DNA of 64,000 bases, taken from contig JAAYYU010000191.1 of NCBI GenBank assembly GCA_012515235.1, positions 30,397 through 94,396 of the forward strand, written 5' to 3'. The notes under the pieces are model-generated. The model had not been told where the DNA came from, did not search any database, and saw only the letters and a program-made list of their open reading frames with translations. Positions 17,874 through 25,385 of this stretch are shown one piece after another. Positions within the stretch are counted from its first letter, which is position 1; the number at the start of each line of letters is the position of its first letter. A program made the position numbers and the translations under genes. The stretch comes from Candidatus Anammoximicrobium sp. (GTDB lineage Bacteria; Planctomycetota; Planctomycetia; Pirellulales; Pirellulaceae).

Positions 17874-20800
17874 ATGAACTCCTTCGGCCTGCCCCATCTC
17901 GTGTTGGCTCTCGTCTGTTTCGTGACGGCTGCCATGTCAGCCGACGATGGCGGCGGCGCGGAGATTCCGGTACGCGACTTGCAACAGATCTGTACCGGGC
18001 CTGAGCCGAACGACGCCGAACGGTCGATGGCCGACGTGCTGCGGACGAGCTTGCGGGACCTGTACGGCGCGGAACTGTCGGTCGTCGCGGCGTGGCCGGA
18101 GGCCGGTCAGCCGGCGATCGTCCTGGGACGCTCGGCAGCGATTGCCGCCCGCGCGATCCGCAGCGAAGAGCTGGAACGCGTCAAGCACGACGGGTATGTG
18201 ATCCGCGGCGAAGGCCGGCGCATCGCCTTGGCGGGTTACGCGCCGCAGGGGACGATCTATGCCACGTACGCTTTTCTGCGGCTGGCCGGGCTCAAGCTCT
18301 ACCCCTGGCGCAATTCTGAAGCGGTCGAAGTCCGCCAGTCGCTGTCCGGCGGGATGCTGCCGCCGCTGGCGATCGCCAGCCGGCCGTTTTTCGAGCGGCG
18401 AGATCTGCTGGGTTATCTGGATCGCGGACGCTGGGGCGCGTCGCTGACCGAATATAGCCTGGGCGAGTTTCGTGCCCTGCAGAATCACGAGTACTTCCAA
18501 GGCAAAGGCTGGCTGGGCGGCGATCACACTGCGCCCTACCTGGTGCCGATGGCCAAGTACTACGACGAGCATCCGGAATACTACGCCATGCAGGACAGCA
18601 AGCGGCTGCCCAAGAACACGGAGAACTGCCGCGTCGCCCTCTGCCTCAGCAATCCAGCGGTCCATCGGATTGCCGCCGAGCGGGCGCTGGAGTGGATGGC
18701 CGACCAGAACCAGCGCCGGTTCTTCCACATCACCGACGGCGATACGCGCGAGTGCCGGTGCCCCGCGTGTACGGCGATGGATCTCGATCCCGGCTCGTGT
18801 ACCGACCGCTATCTGAAATGGGTGAACTCGGTGGCCGGCGCCGTCGGCGAAAAGCACCCGGAAAACGTGGTCATGGCGCTGGCTTACGGCAACACGACCC
18901 GCCCGCCGCTGGAGACCAAGCCCGCCGCGAACGTCGTCGTGCTGTATTGCCCCTGGTACTGGACCTCGCGCACGACCTCGGCGACCGGCTGGGCCAACCC
19001 GCTGAACGTCACGGCAATGAAGGAATTCACAGCCTGGGCGATGAAGTTCCCGGACCAGGTGGGACTGTACGACTACCCGGACAATTGGTTCGGTGGGCTG
19101 GCCGAGCGGCTCAAGTTCCTGGCCAAGCGTGGAGTCCGAGTGTTCTATGCCTGCGGCGGCCACGGCGACTTGTACCAATGGGTCAACGCCCGCCTGCTGT
19201 GGGACCCGTGCCTGAACACGGAGGATCTGGTCGAGGAGTTCGTCCACGCCTACTACGGCCCCGCCGCCGATCCGATGCGGAATTATCTGCGGCTGAAACA
19301 ACAAACCATCGAGCGACGCCTGATCCATACCCGTGAACCTTTCCGAGACGCCGAGTTTCTACAGCGGACCGCCGAGTTGATGCAGCGTGCCGAAGCGGCA
19401 GCCCAGGCGGCGGACGACCGAACCAAACTCCGTATCCTCGACAGCGTCGGCGAGGCACGCGCGGTCGTCCTCCAGTACCGGCACCCCCAAAGCGGCCCGC
19501 GCGAATTGCGTGTGGAACCATCCCCATACCGGCGCGACCTGGAGCAGTTCCTTACGCAGGCGTTGCTGGTCGAGGAGCTGTGTCAGCGGCTCGGCAACCG
19601 CTACGCCGCCAAGACGCAGCGTGGCCAACTCCAAGAGCGGTTGCAGATGCTCGGACTGTGGAGCCAATCACCCGACGCCCCAGCGGATCAGGCCGAGCCG
19701 GGCGACAAGCTTCGGGAGCGCGTACTGGCGTCGTTCGACGAGCAGCTGCGGACTCGATCAACGACGCCGGGGGACGTCACGCCGAAAACGGTTTGCTGCT
19801 CGTTCGCCGAACCGGAGCAATTCGCCAAGTGGATCTCCGACGGCTCTCGCAAGGAGTTGATCTCGCCGCCGGAGAAACACACGCGTCAACAGCCGTCTGG
19901 CCAACCTCTTAGCGGCGTGCGCATCCGTGCCCCGTTGTCCGCACTGCCCGTGATTCCGCACGGCAAGCGGCAGATCCACGCCGGTCGGTTCTACGCCGAG
20001 ACGACCTTCGATCCGCCGCTGGACGCCACCGGCTGCCAGTTCGTGAGTTTCCACGTCCACGCTTCTGCCGACGTGCCGGCCACGATCTACATCAACGACG
20101 TCCACAGCGACGTCGACCTGCACGCGGGCGAGCAGATCGTACGGATCGACATGCGCCAATTCGACGTGAAAGGCCGGTTCTCGTACGCCGACTGGGACCA
20201 TCAACTCCACCGCATCAGTCTGGACATCTGGCCGCAGGACAACGACTACCCCTATCCGCCGGCCAAAGACACGGATGTCACGCTGTTCAGCATGACCGCC
20301 AGCAATCACGATCCGCAGATTGAAAAGCTCCCGCACCGCGGGCAGGCAATCTGGCTGTGCCAATTCCGGCCCAACCTGGCACGCGGCGTGGCCGTACCGC
20401 GCACCCTGTACGACCAATACCTGCAACGGCAGCGTTACAAACACGTGGGGCTGGACTACGGCTCCCGCTGGATCAGCGAGCGCTTCCGCACCTTTACCGA
20501 GCATCGGGCCGTCACTCCCATCTTCGCGATCGTCGTAAGCGACCCCGCGACGCCGGCGCAGCGGCACACGGCGGAACACCTGCAAACCTGCCTGGAGAAG
20601 ACGTTCGGCGTGCGGCTCCCCGTGCGATCCGCCGAAGCCGCAGCCGGCGACTGGGCGGACAACGCGATCCTGCTCGACCGCCAGGCGTGCGTCGCATCGG
20701 GACGAATCAGCGACGACGAACTTCGTTATGTCGGTCCCGGCGGCTTTCTGATCAACGCCCACCAAGGCCGGATCGCCATCGCCGGCCCCAACGACGCGGG

Positions 20801-21257
20801 CACGATGGCTGGCGTGCTGCGCTACCTGGAGGACCACGGCGCGCGATTCTTCGAACCGCAGCGGACCGTGTTGCCCGACCACCGCAGCGAATTTCTTCAC
20901 GAACTGTATCTGCCCGACTGGCCGCATTTCCGGGCCGAGTCAGCGGAACTTGCGCTCTGGCAGGACCGGCCAGCGGCCACGGCGCCGGCCGCCGCTCTTC
21001 CGCCGATCCAGGCTCCAACTCCCCCCGACGTCGCCGCTGCCGAGAAGCTCGCAGCAGCCATCAAGGACGTCGCCCGGTCAGCCGGCAACGCACTGCCGCC
21101 GTCTCTGCTACAGGACGCCCGTCGTTCGCCCCTTTCCCGCTATGTCGCCCGCCGCCTCGTCTGGGCCCCCACGGCGGACGCGACCAGGCTGATCCGTGAG
21201 TTCCGGAGCGAGGCGTCTCGGTCGTCGGACGCGATTCCCGCAGGTCCCGGCCGCTAA
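17874..21257 (+). CDS. Large secreted DUF4838-type glycoside-hydrolase-like protein with two GH67N-like domains
   Basis: The 1127-residue protein has a signal peptide (LPHLVLALVCFVTAAMSADD) and starts at the ATG at 17874 behind a strong AAGGAGG. An alpha-glucuronidase N-terminal-like (GH67N-like) domain covers about 25-145 (GYVIRGEGRRIALAGYAPQGTI). A DUF4838-like catalytic barrel is at about 220-510 (FFHITDGDTRECRCPAC, VVLYCPWYW). A beta-sandwich-like middle follows, then a second GH67N-like domain at about 879-1019 (GFLINAHQGRIAIAGPNDAG). Two such domains in one chain is unusual to me. The stop codon lies exactly at the left end of a palindromic repeat element, so the natural C-terminus may have been changed by that insertion. 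Confidence 0.85.
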   Translation: MNSFGLPHLVLALVCFVTAAMSADDGGGAEIPVRDLQQICTGPEPNDAERSMADVLRTSLRDLYGAELSVVAAWPEAGQPAIVLGRSAAIAARAIRSEELERVKHDGYVIRGEGRRIALAGYAPQGTIYATYAFLRLAGLKLYPWRNSEAVEVRQSLSGGMLPPLAIASRPFFERRDLLGYLDRGRWGASLTEYSLGEFRALQNHEYFQGKGWLGGDHTAPYLVPMAKYYDEHPEYYAMQDSKRLPKNTENCRVALCLSNPAVHRIAAERALEWMADQNQRRFFHITDGDTRECRCPACTAMDLDPGSCTDRYLKWVNSVAGAVGEKHPENVVMALAYGNTTRPPLETKPAANVVVLYCPWYWTSRTTSATGWANPLNVTAMKEFTAWAMKFPDQVGLYDYPDNWFGGLAERLKFLAKRGVRVFYACGGHGDLYQWVNARLLWDPCLNTEDLVEEFVHAYYGPAADPMRNYLRLKQQTIERRLIHTREPFRDAEFLQRTAELMQRAEAAAQAADDRTKLRILDSVGEARAVVLQYRHPQSGPRELRVEPSPYRRDLEQFLTQALLVEELCQRLGNRYAAKTQRGQLQERLQMLGLWSQSPDAPADQAEPGDKLRERVLASFDEQLRTRSTTPGDVTPKTVCCSFAEPEQFAKWISDGSRKELISPPEKHTRQQPSGQPLSGVRIRAPLSALPVIPHGKRQIHAGRFYAETTFDPPLDATGCQFVSFHVHASADVPATIYINDVHSDVDLHAGEQIVRIDMRQFDVKGRFSYADWDHQLHRISLDIWPQDNDYPYPPAKDTDVTLFSMTASNHDPQIEKLPHRGQAIWLCQFRPNLARGVAVPRTLYDQYLQRQRYKHVGLDYGSRWISERFRTFTEHRAVTPIFAIVVSDPATPAQRHTAEHLQTCLEKTFGVRLPVRSAEAAAGDWADNAILLDRQACVASGRISDDELRYVGPGGFLINAHQGRIAIAGPNDAGTMAGVLRYLEDHGARFFEPQRTVLPDHRSEFLHELYLPDWPHFRAESAELALWQDRPAATAPAAALPPIQAPTPPDVAAAEKLAAAIKDVARSAGNALPPSLLQDARRSPLSRYVARRLVWAPTADATRLIREFRSEASRSSDAIPAGPGR

Positions 21258-21470
21258 GCACCAAACGGGGAACTGCCACGGAACGTCGCCGTCGATTACG
21301 GCACGGTGATCGAAATGGGGTCAGGCTTACAGAATTCAATTTTGGCCGAGCAGGGTCGTGCCATATGGCTGGCGCCAAGATCGGCCAAAATTGAATTCTG
21401 TAAGCCTGACCCCGACACCAAAACCGTGACTTCATGAACGACGCGGAAAAGTGCCGAGATTCCGTTTGGC
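21257..21470 (+). mobile_element. MITE-like palindromic element, copy 1
   Basis: The left end AGCACCAAACGGGG abuts the stop of the upstream gene; the right end (TTCCGTTTGGC) breaks off where a second palindrome begins at 21469. The core is a perfect 33-base inverted repeat (arms 21317-21349 and 21381-21413, starting GGGGTCAGGC) around a 31-base loop. Flanks match copies 2 (33056-33250) and 3 (49289-49512). It has no coding capacity, so any mobility must depend on a transposase encoded elsewhere. Confidence 0.8.
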
Positions 21471-21589
21471 ATCGTTCGAGAACTAAGTGAGCGGAATGGC
21501 GCTAGCCACCGGTCTCCGGTTGGCCGCATTACCGGCGGCTAGCGCCGTACCGCTCACGTGACATCGGACAGTTATTTCTCGAACGATGC
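21469..21589. repeat. Large nested palindrome (REP/BIME-like)
   Basis: The outer arms GCATCGTTCGAGAA (21469-21482) and TTCTCGAACGATGC (21576-21589) are perfect complements. Inside them GTGAGCGG (21487-21494) pairs with CCGCTCAC (21550-21557), and GGCGCTAGCC (21498-21507) with GGCTAGCGCC (21537-21546). The two inner pairs are separated by symmetric three-base bulges. The unit abuts and seems to interrupt the right end of MITE copy 1. It could fold as a cruciform or, in RNA, as a strong terminator-like hairpin. Confidence 0.75.
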
Positions 21590-21699
21590 TAAATGAACTG
21601 CCAGCCGGAATCTTCCAGGGGTTTCATCGCGAGGATGCGAGCCGACGGTGATCGCCATCGTTCGGGGTCCGCCTCGAACGGACGGCGGTCTCGCTGGTC

Positions 21700-22290
21700 A
21701 TCGTTCTTTCCCCGTCTCGCCTACGGATGTTTCCGCTTGACCAGGCGATTCGGCAACCGCGATACTCGTGGGTGCGGCGCCGCGGCCAGGGCAGCGGGCC
21801 GCTCGACTTAAACGTCCGCGAGTCGATCACCTCGGCGATGCGCCCGGTCCGTTTCCCACCCTGCAGGCCGACCCCGCAGCCGCGGATGAGATTGTCGTGG
21901 ACAAGGAGATTGCGGGCCGGTTCCGTGAGGACCATGCCCTTGACCAGAGGATCGACCTCGCCGCGGACATAAACCTGGTTGTCGCTCACGATGGTATCGT
22001 CCGCCGACACGCCGATGCCCACCCGGGTTCGGGAATCGTCCCGCACACAGGTCAGATCGATCACGTTCCCGCTGATGATCGTGTTGGCCGAGGGCAGATG
22101 ACGGGCGTCGCCGGACCCGTTGGCTTAGATCGCCGACGTGCTGAAGTTGACGAAGATGTTGTCCTTGATGATGACAGGCGTGGAGCCGTGGCACGTGCGG
22201 ATGGCGCAGCCGCCGTAGACCATCTCCTGCTCGAATCCTTTCAATGCCTCATTGATTCCGTTGATAACGTACTCAACAAGGTCGGATCGT
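21700..22290 (-). pseudogene. Decayed right-handed beta-helix protein
   Basis: On the minus strand the translation reads as beta-helix rungs, for example STPVIIKDNIFVNFS, SANTIISGNVIDLTC, DDTIVSDNQVYVRGEV and ARNLLVHDNLIRGCGVGL, which is typical of parallel-beta-helix polysaccharide-binding or lyase-like proteins. The frame is broken by an in-frame TAA at 22125-22127. No start codon with signal peptide and no natural C-terminus can be found, and the last part after about 21760 loses the rung pattern. It is the remnant of a longer gene; boundaries are approximate. Confidence 0.6.
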
Positions 22291-22738
22291 ATTTCAAGAT
22301 GACCTTTTCACCGGACAGTATCTTTGCAGGAAAGAATTTTTGATCGCGCGCTTACTCGCTCCCGATGTGCCCGAACCCGTGGCGTTCAGTTGTCGCGAGG
22401 AGGGCTCTGTTTACCTCCGCACATCGCTGATCCGCCCGCGACCCGCGGATGACATTGCCGCCGGGACGGATCCGAAGTTCACGTTTTCGGCCTTCTGCAA
22501 AGAGGCCCTTGCGCTCCCAGGGCTGTTCGACCGCGTCGATCGAGAACTCGCCGAGGCTTACAAGCGTAGTCATGATGACGAAGAATGATCGCTTGGCCAA
22601 CGGTCTGGAACTTGTGCCAATGTGGGCGGAACTCCGACCCCGCCCGATCGGACGATCTTTGAGGCGCAACAGGTGAAAACGCGGCCTGGCGCGGTCTGCC
22701 GGGCGGGCGGATCGCGGGCAAGGCGTGTGCCCCGGCGA
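22291..22738. other. Intergenic region, one doubtful small ORF
   Basis: This stretch between the pseudogene and the HNH gene has no convincing gene. An 82-codon frame on the plus strand (22340-22588, TTG start) encodes a protein without recognisable domain, and an overlapping minus-strand frame (22352-22669) is equally featureless. Either could be debris of the neighbouring pseudogene's transcription unit. I would not annotate a protein here without homologues. Confidence 0.4.
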
Positions 22739-23227
22739 TCAGATTTCCGGCTCCCCACTCCGCAGATGGTCCAGCTTCGACGTCAGTGTCCGAAGTTGCT
22801 CTTCGAGTGACGCCAGACGTTCGAGAAGTCCCGCCTGCGTGTCGCGGGCAGCTTCGAGCAGACGGCGTTCCCGGCGGTACGCAATGAGTTGCGGACGATT
22901 CAGGTGCAAGCGTGCGATGTGGAAAGCCCCGGTCTCGGTGAGCGCCCGCAGGCTGCCGTCGTCCTGTTCGGCCACGTGCAAGTCCATCGCGTCGCGAAGC
23001 GGGTGAAGGACACGCTGGGACGAGTCAGGCTGCCAACAGTCGCCTTTGAATTCGTTACAGGGATGGCAGCAGTAAACCCAGTTGTCCGGCTCGTGCAGGC
23101 CTCCTCGGGAGCGAGGCTGGAAGTGGTCCACCGTGAGTTCCGCTCCCACGTCACGCTCCGCAACCCCACAGTAGCCGCAACGGAACCCGAATCGGTGCCG
23201 CAACGCCTCTCGCTGCTCTTGGCGCAT
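22739..23227 (-). CDS. HNH endonuclease-domain protein
   Basis: The 162-residue protein has a classic HNH core at about 15-65. CxxC at 17-20 and CHPC at 54-57 form a structural zinc site, Asp34-His35 in LTVDHFQPRSRGG is the metal/general-base pair, and Asn49 and Asn58 complete the fold. The C-terminal half (about 115-160) is helical and leucine-rich, a likely coiled coil. It starts only 3 bases after the coiled-coil gene 23231-23569, so the two are almost certainly co-expressed. The biological target is unknown. Confidence 0.85.
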   Translation of the reverse strand: MRQEQREALRHRFGFRCGYCGVAERDVGAELTVDHFQPRSRGGLHEPDNWVYCCHPCNEFKGDCWQPDSSQRVLHPLRDAMDLHVAEQDDGSLRALTETGAFHIARLHLNRPQLIAYRRERRLLEAARDTQAGLLERLASLEEQLRTLTSKLDHLRSGEPEI

Positions 23228-23230
23228 GGG

Positions 23231-23569
23231 CTACGTGTCCCGTCGCGAACCAGGCCCCCCCACCAACAAGGCGGCCAGTTCACCCTGAATGGCCCGCCGT
23301 TCGACCTGGGCTTCCGCCAACACGTCGTGAAGATGGTGGGCCAACGTTGCTCGGCGGCGAGCCAGGGCCTCCAGGGCACGGTTCTGGGTGTCGAGTTCTT
23401 GTCGCTCCTCCCGCAGACGCTCCGTGGCCGGGGCAAGGTAGGTCGCTTCGGCGGACTGAAGTTCCTCAACCAAGGACTCGAGTTCGTTACGCTCGGTGTC
23501 TGCGATCGCGCCCGCGCTTTCACGCTGACGTAGCAGTTCAAAACGTCGCCGTGTCTGCTCGTCCCACAT
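23231..23569 (-). CDS. Coiled-coil hypothetical protein paired with HNH gene
   Basis: The 112-residue product is almost entirely helical and charged (RRRFELLRQRE, ERNELESLVEELQSAE, ERLREERQELDTQNRAL), a probable coiled coil with no signal peptide or membrane segment. I start at the ATG at 23569, which has GAGG nine bases upstream; a GTG at 23584 is the alternative. The HNH protein's C-terminus is also coiled-coil-like, which suggests the two products interact. I do not recognise a named family. Confidence 0.65.
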   Translation of the reverse strand: MWDEQTRRRFELLRQRESAGAIADTERNELESLVEELQSAEATYLAPATERLREERQELDTQNRALEALARRRATLAHHLHDVLAEAQVERRAIQGELAALLVGGPGSRRDT

Positions 23570-23764
23570 TGGGAATTGCCTCACGCTGTCTGAATAACAC
23601 TGGCCCCCGTCACAAACCGACCCGGCTCGGCCACGATGGTCTCCAAGGATGTCCTTGGGGCTTCCAATGTAGTTTACTCTTGCGAGCAGTTGGCGGGAAG
23701 ACCTGACGCAGGATACTTCAGGGCTCGGGCCGTGTCTTGACGCGACCAGCGCGCAGCGCTGCCG

Positions 23765-25309
23765 CTACGGAGAAGCAAGTGCCACCGGCTTGCCCGATGG
23801 ATCGTTGCGTTCGTCGCTGGGATCGCGCAGACGCACGAAGTCGGCGTCGCAGCGATCGAGTTCTTGCCGCAGCAGCTGGTGCAACCGGTCGCGCACGGCA
23901 CGGTGTTCGGGGCGGGCGGCGAGGTTAGTGAGTTCTTCGGGATCGGTTTGGATGTCGTACAACTCGTCGGGCTCCTTGGCGCCCAGATAGCGCACGTACT
24001 TGTACCTCCCGTGCCGCAGGGCGACGTAGTAGGGGACGCCGGAATGGATCGCCTCCTTGCCGCGGGACAGGGCCTTGGTCACGTCGGAACCGTAGTCCTG
24101 GCCGGTGTGCTCGTACAGCGTGGGGTGGTCCCACTCGGCGTTCTGCGGGTCCAGCAGCAGCGGCGTGATGTCGCGGCCGTGCATCTTCCAGGGCGGTTCG
24201 ATGCCGGCCTGCGAGAAGAACGTGACGACCAGATCGGGCGCGTTGACGGGGTGCGGGCAGTATTGTCCTGCGGGGATCGTGCCCGGCATGCTCACGATCA
24301 GCGGCGAGCGGTAGGTGGCTTCGTACGGCGCCACCTTTTGCCGCATGCCGTGTTCGCCGTTGGCAAACCCCTGGTCCGAACTGTAGACGACCAGCGTGTT
24401 GCTCAGTTGGCCGGACGCCTTCAGCGCTTCGATCAGCCGTCCTACGCCTTCATCCACGGCGGCCATGCATTCGTTCACCTGCTGCAGCCACTGGCTGTAG
24501 GTCTTGTTGCCGTTGCGGAAAACGGGTTCGCCGTTGTCGCCCGGCTTCCAGGCTTGGGTCCGCTCCAGATAGCTCGGCTTGCCCTCCCGGGGCCCGAAGA
24601 TGCCCGCCGGCGGTTCGGCCTTCTGACCCGCATACGCGCCCTTGTGCCGCGGCGCGGGAGTAGTAGGGCCGTGGATCGCGCCGTAGCACAGCCACAGGTA
24701 CCACGGTCTGTCCGGATCGCGGTTTTCGCCGCGGATGTAGCGGACGGCCCAGTCGGTGTAATTGTCGGTCGAGTAGCCCTCGACCATCCGCTCCCGGCCG
24801 TTGAAGTCCGTCACTTGGCGGCCGTAGTAACTGCCCGCGTTCTCCGGATGCTTGGGCCGGTTCCAGACGATCTGAAAGTCCCAGTCGCGGCCCCAGCCGG
24901 CATCGGTTCCGGTGTGCCATTTGCCGATCTGAGCGGTCTGGTATCCGCGCCGGCGGAACTCGGCGGGCCAGAACCGGCACTGCTCCGGATCGTACTCGCT
25001 GCCCGGATACTGGCCCGCCATGCGCATGGACTGGATGGCGTGCGGATGATGCCCGGTCAGCAGCGAGGCCCGCGATGGCATGCACCACGAGCCGAGATAG
25101 GCGCCCTGAAAGCGGACGCCCGCCTTGGCCAGCGCGTCGATGTGCGGCGTGCGGGCCAGCGGGTAGGCGCCCTCGTAACAACTGACGGTCTTCGGCGAGT
25201 GATCGTCGGCGTAAACGAACAAGATGTTGGGCCGCCGTGGCGCCGGCGTGGCGGCACTGCAGACGATGGTCGCGTTCAAACACAGCAGGGCGACAAACAA
25301 ACGTTGCAT
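23765..25309 (-). CDS. Secreted sulfatase, type I (formylglycine-dependent)
   Basis: The 514-residue enzyme probably hydrolyses sulfate esters of polysaccharides or related compounds outside the cytoplasm. A signal peptide (MQRLFVALLCLNATIVCSA) fixes the ATG at 25309. VYADDHS at about 32-38 supplies the metal-binding Asp pair. CMPSRASLLTG at about 76-86 is the sulfatase signature, whose Cys76 is converted to formylglycine. GKWHTG and the later SSDQGF motif complete the active site. It lies downstream of a large carbohydrate-active-like gene on the same strand, 76 bases apart, so the pair may act on one sulfated glycan. Confidence 0.95.
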   Translation of the reverse strand: MQRLFVALLCLNATIVCSAATPAPRRPNILFVYADDHSPKTVSCYEGAYPLARTPHIDALAKAGVRFQGAYLGSWCMPSRASLLTGHHPHAIQSMRMAGQYPGSEYDPEQCRFWPAEFRRRGYQTAQIGKWHTGTDAGWGRDWDFQIVWNRPKHPENAGSYYGRQVTDFNGRERMVEGYSTDNYTDWAVRYIRGENRDPDRPWYLWLCYGAIHGPTTPAPRHKGAYAGQKAEPPAGIFGPREGKPSYLERTQAWKPGDNGEPVFRNGNKTYSQWLQQVNECMAAVDEGVGRLIEALKASGQLSNTLVVYSSDQGFANGEHGMRQKVAPYEATYRSPLIVSMPGTIPAGQYCPHPVNAPDLVVTFFSQAGIEPPWKMHGRDITPLLLDPQNAEWDHPTLYEHTGQDYGSDVTKALSRGKEAIHSGVPYYVALRHGRYKYVRYLGAKEPDELYDIQTDPEELTNLAARPEHRAVRDRLHQLLRQELDRCDADFVRLRDPSDERNDPSGKPVALASP

Positions 25310-25385
25310 GGATTCAGCTCCCTCGCGACTCGTTCGTAGGGCGGAATTCATTCTGCCCGAGCGGACTGGAGTCCGCCCCACTTAG

